A stretch of DNA of 64,000 bases, taken from the NCBI GenBank assembly GCA_024280885.1, contig JAJRPF010000048.1, forward strand, positions 310,001-374,000. Direction: 5' to 3'. How positions within the stretch are numbered: position 1 is the stretch's first letter; each line of letters opens with the position of its first letter. A program made the translations under genes and the position numbers. The DNA is from Planctomycetota bacterium (GTDB lineage Bacteria; Planctomycetota; JAJSAM01; JAJVHW01). The notes beneath the pieces were generated by a model. The model worked only from the letters and a program-made list of their open reading frames with translations. It was not told the DNA's origin and did no database searches. Shown one piece after another: positions 34,538 through 44,287 of the stretch.

Positions 34538-35713
34538 TCATTCGATGCCGAGGAGCTCGATGTCGAAGACGAGATCCGACTTGGCCGGGATGCCGTTCGA
34601 CGCCTGTGCGCCATAGGCGAATTGCCAGGGGATCGTGACCTTGACGCGCTCGCCCACGTGCATCTTGGCGAGCATCATGTCCCAGCCGGGGATCACCTGT
34701 CGCGCGCCCAGCATGAACTGGAACGGTGTGCCCTTCTTGCGGGAGCTGTCGAACTCCGTGCCGTCCTTGAACGTCCCGACGTAGTGCACCTTGACTGTCT
34801 GGCCGGGCTTGGGCATCGCGCCGTCACTCGCCTTCAGGATCTCGACGTCGAGGCCGATCGTCGCGATGATCTTGATGTCGGCAACGATGGAGACATTCGG
34901 GCCGATGCGCGGTGGCCGCCCACGCTTACCGAACGCCAGCGACGATGGCACTGTGATCTTCCAGTGATCGCCGACCTTCATCCGCTTCACCGCCATGTCC
35001 ACGCCGGTGATCCCCATCCGCCCGCCGATCTCCAGGATGCCGGGGTCGGAGTTGCGCGTGTTGGTGAGCTCTTTCCCGTCCGAGGTCGTGAGCGTGATGT
35101 GTGCCGACACGTAGCTGCCGCTGTCGAGTGCGTCGCCCTTGCCTTCCACGAGCTTCTCCACGGCGGGCTCGACGATCTCCAGGAGTTCCATGTCGAACAC
35201 GAGGTCGGACTTCGCGGGGATGTCGCGGTTCTGCTTGTCCCCATACGCCTTCTGCCACGGGATGACGACCGTCCAGCGATCGCCGACGCGCATCTTCGCG
35301 ACCACCTCGTCCCAGCCCTCGATCACCGAGCCCGCGCCGACTTCGAACACGAATGGATCGTCGCGATCGCGTGAACTGTCGAACTTCTTACCGTCCTTGA
35401 AGGTGCCGACGTAGTGGACGACCGCCGCGCGTCCCTCGCCACACACGTCGCCTTTGCCCTCGGCGACCACCTCTTTCGTGATCTCGGGCACACCCTCGCC
35501 CTCGCCCTCGTCGACGGCCTCGCTCGTGATCTCAGGCACAGCGATCTCCGCGGCAAGGGCCGGCCTCAGCGCGGGCACTTGGTCGGCTACGGTCTCGGGC
35601 GCAGTGCCGGGCGAGTCGGCTGGCGTTTCGCCCTCCTGCTGCGGGGCACAGGCCGCGGAACCAGCCACGACGAACGCGGCGAGGACGATGAGCGAGCGAA
35701 TACGAGCTGACAT
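34538..35713 (-). CDS. Triple-FKBP peptidyl-prolyl isomerase lipoprotein
   Basis: A 391-residue envelope protein with a lipoprotein-like signal (VAGSAAC) and three FKBP domains. Domains one (about 75-190) and three (about 290-391) keep the isomerase pocket: Y in VHYVGTF, FDSS, VIEGW or VIPGW, and AYG. The middle domain lacks them (LTNT for FDSS, GITGVD for the VIxGW segment) and is likely structural. It probably helps outer-membrane or periplasmic protein folding. Repeats in the acidic linker (VPEIT twice) precede domain one. Confidence 0.85.
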   Translation of the reverse strand: MSARIRSLIVLAAFVVAGSAACAPQQEGETPADSPGTAPETVADQVPALRPALAAEIAVPEITSEAVDEGEGEGVPEITKEVVAEGKGDVCGEGRAAVVHYVGTFKDGKKFDSSRDRDDPFVFEVGAGSVIEGWDEVVAKMRVGDRWTVVIPWQKAYGDKQNRDIPAKSDLVFDMELLEIVEPAVEKLVEGKGDALDSGSYVSAHITLTTSDGKELTNTRNSDPGILEIGGRMGITGVDMAVKRMKVGDHWKITVPSSLAFGKRGRPPRIGPNVSIVADIKIIATIGLDVEILKASDGAMPKPGQTVKVHYVGTFKDGTEFDSSRKKGTPFQFMLGARQVIPGWDMMLAKMHVGERVKVTIPWQFAYGAQASNGIPAKSDLVFDIELLGIE

Positions 35714-35857
35714 GGGAGAGTCTCCGACCGGGGAATGCCGACACGGTAATCGCCCGTGCCAAGTTTGCACGGAGTGGCGGCGCGTCGGTCGAGGACTCCA
35801 AGATCTGCAGGGCCTGCACGGACTGCGGTGCGTGCACGCCGGTAGGTCGTGCGATTG

Positions 35858-37231
35858 TCAGAGCTTGACGCTGATTTTGATCGTCTTGCGCCCGCGGGCG
35901 ATGCGCAGCGTGACCTTCTCCGTCGCGCGACCGAGCGCCTCCTCCACCGCACCGATCGGATCGATCTCCGGCAGGTCCTGGCCGCCGACTTGCAGGATGA
36001 AATCGCCCTGCTTGAGCTTCGCCTCGGCGGCGGGACTGCCGTCCATGATCGTGCGCACGAGCGCGGCGCCCGCCCCGGCCTTGAGCTTCAGGTGCTCCGG
36101 CAGACTCTCGCGCGGAACCACGTCGAGAACCGCGCCGAGTGGGCCGGAAGACGCCTTCTCATCCATCTTCGTGAAGCGTGGCCGCTCGTCACGATTGGCG
36201 AGCTCCCACGCCGTCAGGTAGGCGTGCAGCGCGGCGCGCGATGCCTTGCCCGTGTCGATCCGTTTCGGCGCGTCGGTGGTCGCGTGATAGTCCGAATGCA
36301 AGCCACCCGTGAAGAAGAGGCAGGGAATGTCGCGCTTGTAGAAATTCACCTGGTCGCTGCGGAGGAAGATGGAGCCGGTCTTCGCGAGGAAGGTGAACTT
36401 GCCGAGCGCCGCGGCCTTCTGATGCGCCGCGTCGAGGTCCGGCGACGACGCGTTCCCGTAGACGTGCAGCTCCCGCGACTCGTTGCGCCCCACCATGTCG
36501 ATGTTGAGGTTGGCGATCATCTGCGCCACCGGCACGGTCGCGTGATCGACGAAGTACCTGCTCCCGAGTAGCCCGCGCTCCTCGGCGGTGCAGAAGAGAA
36601 AGAGGATGGAGCGACGCGGCTGCGGTGCGTCCTTCTCTGCGAACGCGCGGGCGACCTGGAGGAGTGCCGACGTGCCACTCGCGTTGTCGTCGGCGCCGAG
36701 GAAGATCTTCTTCTTGTTCTTGCGCCCCAAGTGGTCGTAGTGGGCCGACAGGACGACGTACTCGTCCTTCAGGGTCTCGTCGGAGCCACGGACGATTCCG
36801 ATCACGTTGAATGTCGTGACCGACTCCCCGAAGTTGGCGAGTTCCTCCTGACCGGGGAAGCGCTTGAACTCGACTTGCAGCTCTTGACGGTACCCGTCGT
36901 TCTCGCCTGCGGCCTCGAGGCCGAAGGCTTTGATCTGCTTCTCGATGTAGGCCCCGGCGAGGTCGCAGCCTTCCGTTCCGGAGGCGCGCCCTCCCAGCTT
37001 CTTGCTCGCTAGGAAGTTGAGATGGCGCTTCAACTCGGCTGCCTTGAACGTCTTCACGACGGTTCGTGGTGCGTCCGGGACTGTGTCGGGAGTGGCCTGC
37101 GCCACTTCCGGCGCCTCGGGCGCGGGCGTGTCCTGCGCACCGACTGCGGGGGCCCCGAGACCGAGCCCGGCACCGAGACAGAGCAAGAGCGCGAGAAGAG
37201 CGAGAGGCGTGTGGCGGCGTTGCGTGGTCAT
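35858..37231 (-). CDS. Secreted M28 aminopeptidase with C-terminal PDZ domain
   Basis: A 457-residue protein with a signal peptide (APAVGAQ). The M28 domain shows the dizinc ligands: H and D in SAHYDHLG, D in GADDNASG, the Glu pair in TAEERGLLGS, D in LNIDMVGR, and H in HSDYHATTD. A PDZ domain (about 365-457) with GAALVRTIMDGSPAAEAKLKQG follows, as in the bacterial aminopeptidase S-like and M28-PDZ groups. It probably cleaves N-terminal residues from extracellular peptides. It is divergent from the lipid operon beginning at 37471. Confidence 0.9.
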   Translation of the reverse strand: MTTQRRHTPLALLALLLCLGAGLGLGAPAVGAQDTPAPEAPEVAQATPDTVPDAPRTVVKTFKAAELKRHLNFLASKKLGGRASGTEGCDLAGAYIEKQIKAFGLEAAGENDGYRQELQVEFKRFPGQEELANFGESVTTFNVIGIVRGSDETLKDEYVVLSAHYDHLGRKNKKKIFLGADDNASGTSALLQVARAFAEKDAPQPRRSILFLFCTAEERGLLGSRYFVDHATVPVAQMIANLNIDMVGRNESRELHVYGNASSPDLDAAHQKAAALGKFTFLAKTGSIFLRSDQVNFYKRDIPCLFFTGGLHSDYHATTDAPKRIDTGKASRAALHAYLTAWELANRDERPRFTKMDEKASSGPLGAVLDVVPRESLPEHLKLKAGAGAALVRTIMDGSPAAEAKLKQGDFILQVGGQDLPEIDPIGAVEEALGRATEKVTLRIARGRKTIKISVKL

Positions 37232-37470
37232 GAGGGGAAGAGAGGCTCGCGCGAATGGACGCGTCGATCAACTGGATCCCGGTGCCATCTGGGTTTCGCG
37301 CGCCGTCGCGCCTCTGAACGAGGACGGCCGGCGCGAGCGTGGAGCGGGCCTCCGCAGGCGAGCGGATCGGAGATCGGAGTAGACCTGTACGTCGGCGCGT
37401 TGCGACACTGGTCGGGTGCGAGACCGCGTCGCCTGGTGTCGGCGCGGGCTCGTGTCGGCGGAGGGCTCAG

Positions 37471-38286
37471 TTGATCGCAGAACTCGGTGCCTGGGACGCG
37501 CTTCTCGCTGGATGGGCGGTCTGCGCGTGCCTGATGCTGGCCCTCTGGCTCTACGCGCGTCGCCGATCGAATGCGACCATCGTTGACGTCGGGTGGGCGA
37601 CCGGCCTCGGCCTGCTGGCCGTCTCGCACGCGCTCGTCTCCCCGGGCGCCCCGGAGCGGAGGCTGCTCGTCGCGTGCCTCGGCGCCGCTTGGGCGTTCCG
37701 ATTGGCGGCGCATCTGGCCGTCCGGATGTACGGACGGGCCGAAGACCCGCGCTACGTTCAGCTCCGCGCCCGCTGGGGCACCGCGGCAGATCGGAACTTC
37801 TTGCCCTTCTTCCAGGCGCAGGGGCTGCTTGTCGTGATCCTCTCCGTCTCGTTCCTTGTCGTGGCGCGGAACCCCCGCGCGGGTCTAGGCTATCTCGATG
37901 TCGCTGGCCTTGGCATCTGGTTGGTGGCGGTCGGTGGCGAGGCGTGGGCGGATCGCCAGCTCGCGTCGTTTCGAGCGGACCCGACGCACGCTGGCGAGGT
38001 GTGCCGGAGTGGACTGTGGAGGTGGTCTCGTCATCCGAACTACTTCTTCGAATGGCTGCACTGGCTGGCGTACGTGCCGCTGGCGTGGGGTTCGCCGTGG
38101 TGGATGGCGACGCTCATCGCGCCGGTGCTCATGTTGTTCCTGATCGTGAAGGTCACCGGCATTCCGCCCACCGAGGCGCAGGCGTTGCGGAGTCGCGGCG
38201 CCGCGTATGCAGCCTATCAGCGCACGACCAGCGCGTTCGTGCCGTGGCCGCCACTCGAAAGCGCTGCCCAGGACGATCGCTCGTGA
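37471..38286 (+). CDS. DUF1295 membrane protein (steroid-reductase-like fold)
   Basis: A 271-residue multi-TM protein with the DUF1295 signature [16 protein letters not shown] and an N-terminal [13 protein letters not shown]. The family is related to steroid 5-alpha reductases and isoprenylcysteine methyltransferases and is thought to act on lipids in the membrane. The start is taken as TTG because GGAGGG lies five bases upstream; longer in-frame sequence to 37339 is Arg-rich and not family-like. It heads a seven- to eight-gene operon for lipid modification. Confidence 0.85.
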   Translation: MIAELGAWDALLAGWAVCACLMLALWLYARRRSNATIVDVGWATGLGLLAVSHALVSPGAPERRLLVACLGAAWAFRLAAHLAVRMYGRAEDPRYVQLRARWGTAADRNFLPFFQAQGLLVVILSVSFLVVARNPRAGLGYLDVAGLGIWLVAVGGEAWADRQLASFRADPTHAGEVCRSGLWRWSRHPNYFFEWLHWLAYVPLAWGSPWWMATLIAPVLMLFLIVKVTGIPPTEAQALRSRGAAYAAYQRTTSAFVPWPPLESAAQDDRS

Positions 38287-39400
38287 GTGTGCGCTTGATC
38301 TGGTCGAGCGGGGGCTCGTGCCCGCGTTCCTGATTCGCCGGGGCATCCGGAGCCTGCTGGAGACGCGGCTCGCCGACGAGCGCGCCCGCGAAGGCGGCTC
38401 TCGCGATGTGTGGATGTCGCGTTTCGTGGACGACCTCCGCGCGTCTCCGATCGCGCTGCACACGGACTCCGCCAACGAGCAGCACTACGAGGTACCCGCC
38501 GAGTTCTTCCGACTCGCGCTGGGCCCGCACTTGAAGTACAGCGCCTGCCTCTACTCGGGCGGTCTCGATGCCGATGGCATGGAGAGCCTGGAGAGCGCCG
38601 AAGCGGCGATGCTCGCGCTCACATGCGAGCGCGCGCAACTCCAAGATGGGCAGCACGTCCTCGAACTCGGCTGTGGCTGGGGTTCGTTGACCCTGTGGAT
38701 GGGCGAGCGCTATCCGGCGAGCACGATCACGGCGGTCTCCAATTCCGCGTCGCAGCGCGCATTCATCGAGGCGAGGTGCCGCGAACTCGGGCTCACGAAC
38801 GTGCGTGTCGTGACGTATGACATGAACGAATTCGAAGCGCGTGACCTGACGGAGGGTGACCTTGCAGAGCACCGACCACCCTATGATCGTGTCGTCTCCG
38901 TCGAGATGTTCGAACACATGCGTAACTACGAGACGCTCCTCGGTCGCATCGCCACATGGCTTGCCGACGAAGGTCGGCTCTTCGTGCATGTCTTCTGCCA
39001 TCGTCAGCACGCGTACCCGTTCGAGACCGAGGGCGCCGACAACTGGATGGGGCGCCACTTCTTCACCGGCGGAATCATGCCGTCGGAGGACTTACTGCCA
39101 CGCTTCGATCGTGACCTCCACTGCATGGAACAGTGGTGGGTGGACGGCACGCACTACGGGCGGACGGCCGAGGACTGGCTGCGCAACATGGATGCCCACG
39201 CCGATGACGTGCGCACGATCTTCGCCGACGTGTACGGCGATGACGCCACGCGCTGGGTTCAGCGCTGGCGCATCTTCTTCCTCTCGTGTGCCGAGCTCTT
39301 TGCGTATCGCGGCGGCTCGGAGTGGGGTGTGGCGCATTACCTGTTCCGGAAGCCGGCAGCGGAGTCGGCGGGGAAAGCGGCTGGGGAGGCGGTCCGATGA
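38207..39400 (+). CDS. CFA-like SAM-dependent methyltransferase
   Basis: A methyltransferase of the cyclopropane-fatty-acid-synthase superfamily with [13 protein letters not shown] for SAM binding, [23 protein letters not shown] and a C-terminal [14 protein letters not shown]. It lacks the N-terminal lipid-binding part of Cfa and belongs to a shorter group usually found beside DUF1295 genes. Family proteins begin near [10 protein letters not shown]. The only normal in-frame start keeping that segment is ATG 38207, 80 bases inside the preceding gene; GTG 38318 would trim it, and a CTG at 38300 is possible. The 5' end is therefore uncertain. It ends in an ATGA overlap with the desaturase. Confidence 0.8.
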   Translation: MQPISARPARSCRGRHSKALPRTIARECALDLVERGLVPAFLIRRGIRSLLETRLADERAREGGSRDVWMSRFVDDLRASPIALHTDSANEQHYEVPAEFFRLALGPHLKYSACLYSGGLDADGMESLESAEAAMLALTCERAQLQDGQHVLELGCGWGSLTLWMGERYPASTITAVSNSASQRAFIEARCRELGLTNVRVVTYDMNEFEARDLTEGDLAEHRPPYDRVVSVEMFEHMRNYETLLGRIATWLADEGRLFVHVFCHRQHAYPFETEGADNWMGRHFFTGGIMPSEDLLPRFDRDLHCMEQWWVDGTHYGRTAEDWLRNMDAHADDVRTIFADVYGDDATRWVQRWRIFFLSCAELFAYRGGSEWGVAHYLFRKPAAESAGKAAGEAVR

Positions 39401-40374
39401 CCGGCCTGCCGCCGACCAAGCGGCGCGCGCTGCGCGGAGTGGCCGTTGCGCTCGTGCGTTGGGTGGACACGCATGCGGGCGTCGATACTGAGCCGCCAGC
39501 CGAGAAGCGTATCGACTGGCTGCGCGTCCTCCCTTTCGCGTTCCTGCACGCGGCGTGCTTCGCCGTACTCATCGTTGGCTGGAGTCCCGTTGCCGTGGGC
39601 GTCGCCGTCGCGCTCTATGTCGTGCGAATGTTCGCGATCACGGGGATCTATCATCGCTACTTCTCGCATCGCGCTTTCCGACTGACGCGTCGGTGGCAGT
39701 TTGCGTTCGCCGTCCTCGGGGCCACTGCGGTTCAGCGCGGGCCATTGTGGTGGGCGGCGCATCACAGGCATCACCATCGCGTCAGCGACCAACCGGATGA
39801 CGTTCACTCGCCGGTACAACACGGTTTCTGGTGGAGCCATATGGGTTGGCTGATGTCGCCGCATGGGTTCCGCACTCGAATTCACGAAGTGCAGGATCTC
39901 TATCGCTTTCCTGAACTGGTGTTCCTCGATCGCTTCGACACGTTGGTGCCGGCCCTCTTCGCGGCAGCGTTGCTCGGGCTGGGAGCACTGCTCGATGCCG
40001 TGGCACCGGGGCTGGGGACGAGCGCCGGGCAGATGCTGGTCTGGGGCTTCTTCGTCTCGACCGTCTTCCTCTTCCACGGCACATGCACGATCAACTCTCT
40101 GGCGCATGTGATCGGTCGTCGCCGCTACGCCACGGGAGATGACAGTCGTAACAGTGCGCTGCTCGCGGTGATCACGCTGGGCGAGGGTTGGCACAACAAC
40201 CACCACCACTACCCGGGCGCCGCGCGCCAGGGGTTCCGATGGTGGGAGTACGACGTTACGTACTACGTTCTCCGCGCGCTCGCATGTGTCGGAGTCGTGC
40301 ACGACCTGCGCGGCGTGCCGGCGCACGTTCTCGAGAGCGATCTGCTCGACGCGCAGGCACCTCATGTCGGCTGA
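39397..40374 (+). CDS. Acyl-CoA/acyl-lipid delta-9-type desaturase
   Basis: A 325-residue membrane di-iron desaturase with the three His boxes: HRYFSH, HRHHHR and HNNHHH, plus four predicted TM segments. It introduces a double bond into acyl-CoA or lipid chains using oxygen. GGGGAGG precedes the ATG, which overlaps the methyltransferase stop. In this operon it would supply the unsaturated acyl chain that the CFA-type methyltransferases act on. Confidence 0.9.
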   Translation: MTGLPPTKRRALRGVAVALVRWVDTHAGVDTEPPAEKRIDWLRVLPFAFLHAACFAVLIVGWSPVAVGVAVALYVVRMFAITGIYHRYFSHRAFRLTRRWQFAFAVLGATAVQRGPLWWAAHHRHHHRVSDQPDDVHSPVQHGFWWSHMGWLMSPHGFRTRIHEVQDLYRFPELVFLDRFDTLVPALFAAALLGLGALLDAVAPGLGTSAGQMLVWGFFVSTVFLFHGTCTINSLAHVIGRRRYATGDDSRNSALLAVITLGEGWHNNHHHYPGAARQGFRWWEYDVTYYVLRALACVGVVHDLRGVPAHVLESDLLDAQAPHVG

Positions 40375-41662
40375 GTCGCCCTATCTCGGTTCCCGCGGAT
40401 TGCGCATCGCGGTGATCGGTGCCGGCGTATCCGGTCTCGTGGCGGCCTATCTCCTCGCCGAGGATCACGAGGTCACCGTCTTCGAGGCCGCGTCGAGACC
40501 GGGTGGGCATGCGCACACGGCGGACGTGGAAAGCGCCGATGGGCCGCTCGAGATCGACACCGGATTCGTCGTGTTCAACGACAGAACGTATCCGAGTTTC
40601 ACGCGTCTGATCGACCGGCTCGGCGTCACCGCGCAGCCGACGGACATGAGCTTCAGCGTGCGCTGTGAGCGCTCAGGGCTGGAGTACAACGGCACGTCAC
40701 TCAATACTCTTTTCGCACAACGCCGCAATCTACTGCGCCCGTCGTTCCACCGCATGATCCGCGACATCCTGCGCTTCTACCGCGAGGCGCCGGAGTTACT
40801 TGAGCATGCTGGCGATAGGCAAGACGACGACGGACAGACGCTGATGGAATACCTGCGCGCGAAGCGGTACTCGGCGGCGTTCATCGATCAGCACATCATC
40901 CCGATGGGCGGTGCCGTCTGGTCTACGTCACCCGGCATGATGGAGCAGTTCCCCGCCCGCTACTTCGTCGAGTTCTTCCGCAATCACGGCTTCCTCGAGG
41001 TCGATGACCGACCGCAGTGGATGACGATCGAAGGCGGCTCGCGCCGCTACGTCGATCGGATCATTCGACCCGTGCGCGAGCGGCTGCGACTCTCCACTCC
41101 GATCGCGTCGATCCGGCGCCACGCGGATCGCGTGGATGTGTTGCCCGAGAACGGTACCGCCGAGTCGTTCGACGTCTGCATCGTCGCGACGCACTCCGAT
41201 CAGGCGCTGCGCATGCTCGCGGATCCGAGCGACGCTGAGAGCGAGGTGCTCGGAGCCATTCCGTATTCGACGAACGACACGCTGCTGCACACGGATACAG
41301 CTCTTCTGCCGCGAGTTCGGTTGGCCCGCGCATCCTGGAACTACCATCGACTGCGTGAAGACGGTGCGGGCGTCGCCGTGACGTACGATATGACGCGCCT
41401 GCAGCGGCTGCCCACGAAGACGCACTATATGACGAGTCTCAATCGTCGCGCAGCGGTGCGACCGGAGGCGGTGATCGACGAGATGACGTACCACCACCCG
41501 ATGTACACGCCGGGAGGAGTCGCGGCTCAGACGCGCTGCGCCGAGATCGACGGTGTGCGGCGGACGTTCTTCTGCGGTGCGTACTGGGGCTATGGATTTC
41601 ACGAGGATGGCGTCCGCAGCGGGTTGCGTGTTGCGCAGGCGTTCGGGAAGGACCTGAATTGA
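40364..41662 (+). CDS. FAD-dependent amine-oxidase-like protein of the lipid operon
   Basis: A 432-residue flavoprotein with IAVIGAGVSGLVAAYLLA, the GG-doublet motif in SRPGGHAHT and IDTGFVVFNDRTYP, and a C-terminal FFCGAYWGYGFHEDGVRSG that closes the FAD site. It belongs to the amine-oxidase-like family regularly found next to DUF1365 and Cfa genes and thought to oxidise or dehydrogenate modified fatty acids. It overlaps the desaturase gene by 11 bases and the DUF1365 gene by TTGA. Confidence 0.9.
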   Translation: MSAESPYLGSRGLRIAVIGAGVSGLVAAYLLAEDHEVTVFEAASRPGGHAHTADVESADGPLEIDTGFVVFNDRTYPSFTRLIDRLGVTAQPTDMSFSVRCERSGLEYNGTSLNTLFAQRRNLLRPSFHRMIRDILRFYREAPELLEHAGDRQDDDGQTLMEYLRAKRYSAAFIDQHIIPMGGAVWSTSPGMMEQFPARYFVEFFRNHGFLEVDDRPQWMTIEGGSRRYVDRIIRPVRERLRLSTPIASIRRHADRVDVLPENGTAESFDVCIVATHSDQALRMLADPSDAESEVLGAIPYSTNDTLLHTDTALLPRVRLARASWNYHRLREDGAGVAVTYDMTRLQRLPTKTHYMTSLNRRAAVRPEAVIDEMTYHHPMYTPGGVAAQTRCAEIDGVRRTFFCGAYWGYGFHEDGVRSGLRVAQAFGKDLN

Positions 41663-42465
41663 GCCATCGGCAGGCATCGAGCGGCGGTCTTGCGTCGTGC
41701 CTCTATCGCGGGCGAGTCGGTCATCGGCGTTACACACCGAAGCATCACGAGTTCGGCCATGATCTCTTTCTCGTGCTGCTCGATCTCTCCGAACTCGAGC
41801 ATGTCTTCGACGGTCGCCTGCTCTGGTCGGTGGGGCGGCCGAACGTCGCAGCGTTCCGGCGCGAGGATCAGCTCGGGGACGCGTCCGAACCGCTTGATGA
41901 GCACATCCGGCGCCTTGTTGCGGAGGAGACGGGAACGCGCCCGGTCGGGCCGATCCGGCTCCTCACGAACCTGCGTTACTTCGGCTACTGCTTCAACCCG
42001 GTGAGCTTCTTCTTCTGCTATGACGCGGCGGGCGGCCGGCTCGAGACCATCGTCGCGGACGTCGGCAATACCCCGTGGAACGAACGTCATCCCTATGTCC
42101 TGCACGCGGGACTCGACACTGGATCTGGAGACGGGCACCGCTACGTCTTCCGCAAGCAGTTTCACGTCTCGCCGTTTCAGGACATGGACACCGAGTACGA
42201 GTGGGTCTTCTCCGATCCGGGCGACGCGCTCTCGGTGCACATGCAATGCCGGCGCGCGGGCGAGCTCTTCTTCGATACTTCGTTGCGGATGGAGCGGCGT
42301 CCTCTGAACGGGGGCGAGATGGCGCGTGTCCTCGCACGTCATCCCTTCATGACAGGTCGCGTGCTCTTCGGTATCTACGCGCAGGCGTTCTTGCTCTGGG
42401 CGAAGCGCTTGCCCTTCTACGCACACCCCAGCAAGCGCTCTGCGGTGACCGAGGGCGCGGCATGA
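41659..42465 (+). CDS. DUF1365 family protein
   Basis: A 268-residue protein with the DUF1365 landmarks: LYRGRVGHRRYTP at the start, RLLTNLRYFGYCFNPVSFFFCY in the middle, and KQFHVSPFQDMD. The function is unknown; it is conserved in operons with the amine-oxidase-like flavoprotein and cyclopropane fatty acid synthase. The TTG start overlaps the preceding stop (TTGA) and the stop overlaps the next ATG, so all three are translationally coupled. Confidence 0.9.
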   Translation: MSHRQASSGGLASCLYRGRVGHRRYTPKHHEFGHDLFLVLLDLSELEHVFDGRLLWSVGRPNVAAFRREDQLGDASEPLDEHIRRLVAEETGTRPVGPIRLLTNLRYFGYCFNPVSFFFCYDAAGGRLETIVADVGNTPWNERHPYVLHAGLDTGSGDGHRYVFRKQFHVSPFQDMDTEYEWVFSDPGDALSVHMQCRRAGELFFDTSLRMERRPLNGGEMARVLARHPFMTGRVLFGIYAQAFLLWAKRLPFYAHPSKRSAVTEGAA

Positions 42466-43724
42466 ACGACACTCCGCGGGCCGTAGAAGGGGAGGCTACG
42501 GAGACCGCTTCGCTCGGTTTGGTCGACGGGATGCTGCGCGCGCAAGTCCTGGCGCGTTTCGGCGCGATCCGCACAGGAAACCTGCGGATCGTCGATCGCG
42601 GCGAGGAGCACGCGTTCGGGCCTGGCGCTGCCGCGGCCTCCGACGATCTGCGCGCGCGCGTGCACGTCCTCGATCCTCAGTTCTGGTCTGCGATTGGGCT
42701 GAAAGGCAGCGTGGGAGCGGGCGAGGCCTACATGGACGGTTGGTGGCGCGCCGACGATCTCGTGGACGTCGTGCGGCTGCTCGTCCGCAATCGCGATGCT
42801 CTCGAGGAACTCGAGGAGGGGCTCGCGCGGCTCGCCGTCCCCATTCTGCGTTTCGCGCATGATCGTCGCCGCAACCATCGCGAGGGCAGTCGCCGTAACA
42901 TCGCCGAGCACTACGATCTCGGCAACGAGTTCTATGCTCTCTGGCTCGACGAGTCGTTGACGTATTCGGCTGCGATCTTCGAGTCACCCGGCGCGACGCT
43001 CGCCGAGGCGCAGTTCGCGAAACTCGATCGCATCTGTCGCAAACTTGACCTCTCGCCGGACGACCACGTCATAGAGATCGGGACCGGGTGGGGCAGTTTC
43101 GCTGTGCACGCCGCGCAGCGCTACGGCTGCCGTGTGACGACGACCACGATCTCGGCCGAGCAGCGGCGAATTGCCGAGCAGCGCATCGCCGCCGCCGGGC
43201 TCGCCGATCGCGTGACGGTGCTCGATCAGGACTATCGCGATCTCGTAGGCACATATGACAAGTTGGTGTCGATCGAGATGATCGAGGCGGTTGGCCACGA
43301 GTTCCTCGACACGTACTTCGCGAAGTGCGCGCAACTCCTGCGTCCCGAGGGGAGCGCCTGCATCCAGGCGATCACGATCGCCGATCGCTTCCACGACCGC
43401 GCGCTGCACTCGGTTGACTTCATCCAGCGCTACATCTTTCCTGGCTGCTACATCCCTTCAGAGGTCTCGATTGCCGCCTCGATCGCGCGGGCGACTGACT
43501 TTCGGCTCGTCGCGACAGAGCGCATCGGCAGCCACTATGCGCAGACGCTGCGAGTCTGGCGCGAACGCTTTCTCGACCGATTGGAGCAAGTTCACGCGCA
43601 GGGCTTCGACGAGCGTTTCGTCCGGATGTGGGAGTTCTATCTCGCGTACTGCGAGGGCGGCTTCGCAGAAGGCCAACTCGACGACGTGCAGTTGCTCTTT
43701 GCCCGGCCGGATGCACGCGCTTGA
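42462..43724 (+). CDS. cfa: Cyclopropane-fatty-acyl-phospholipid synthase
   Basis: A 420-residue enzyme of the Cfa/CmaS family with the N-terminal lipid-binding part (LKGSVGAGEAYMDGWW) and the SAM domain (NIAEHYDLGNEFYALWLD, LTYSAAIF, EIGTGWGSFAVHAAQRYG, SIEMIEAVGHEF, QRYIFPGCYIPS). It methylates a cis double bond of membrane phospholipid chains, giving cyclopropane or related methylated products. It overlaps DUF1365 (ATGA) and DUF2878 (TTGA) genes. Confidence 0.9.
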   Translation: MNDTPRAVEGEATETASLGLVDGMLRAQVLARFGAIRTGNLRIVDRGEEHAFGPGAAAASDDLRARVHVLDPQFWSAIGLKGSVGAGEAYMDGWWRADDLVDVVRLLVRNRDALEELEEGLARLAVPILRFAHDRRRNHREGSRRNIAEHYDLGNEFYALWLDESLTYSAAIFESPGATLAEAQFAKLDRICRKLDLSPDDHVIEIGTGWGSFAVHAAQRYGCRVTTTTISAEQRRIAEQRIAAAGLADRVTVLDQDYRDLVGTYDKLVSIEMIEAVGHEFLDTYFAKCAQLLRPEGSACIQAITIADRFHDRALHSVDFIQRYIFPGCYIPSEVSIAASIARATDFRLVATERIGSHYAQTLRVWRERFLDRLEQVHAQGFDERFVRMWEFYLAYCEGGFAEGQLDDVQLLFARPDARA

Positions 43725-44287
43725 AACTCGTGAACGCGCGCGTCATCGCCAACTTCGTGCTCTTCCAGGTGGCGTGGTTCGCCTGCGTGATCGGCGCCGC
43801 CGAGGGTGATCTTGCGATGCCGCTCGGCGTGACTCTCGCGGTCCTCCTTGTTCACTTCGCCTGCGTGGCGCGTGACGAGCCACGCGAGTGGCAGCTCTTC
43901 GCCGTAGTGATCGTCTGCGGCTCCGCCCTCTCGGCGCTCAACGTAGCGATCGGTTCGATTGCGTTCCCCGACGGGCGCTTCGATGTCGTCGGTGTCCCGC
44001 CCTGGATCGTCGCGCTCTGGGCCCTCTTCGCGATGCTCCTTCTGCACTCATTGCGCTGGCTCCACGGTCGTCCGCTGATCGCTGGCGTCTGCGGCGCGGT
44101 CGGCAGCCCGATGTCGTATGCGGCCGCGGAGCGTCTCGGGGCCGTCGAAGTCCATCCGGACTTCCTGCGTGGATCGCTCGTGCTCGGGGCGACGTGGTCC
44201 GTTGCGGTCCCTCTGTTTGTCGGACTCGCACGACGGCTCCATCATTCGGCCTCCGAGGTCACCACGAAGGACGGCTCTCATGCGTGA
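43721..44287 (+). CDS. DUF2878 integral membrane protein
   Basis: A 188-residue hydrophobic protein with about five TM segments and the DUF2878 hallmarks NFVLFQVAWFACVIGAA at the start and GRPLIAGVCGAVGSPMSYAAAERLGAV later. Function unknown; it commonly follows cfa in this operon type. The TTG start in a TTGA overlap is supported by the family's usual N-terminus. Confidence 0.85.
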   Translation: MKLVNARVIANFVLFQVAWFACVIGAAEGDLAMPLGVTLAVLLVHFACVARDEPREWQLFAVVIVCGSALSALNVAIGSIAFPDGRFDVVGVPPWIVALWALFAMLLLHSLRWLHGRPLIAGVCGAVGSPMSYAAAERLGAVEVHPDFLRGSLVLGATWSVAVPLFVGLARRLHHSASEVTTKDGSHA

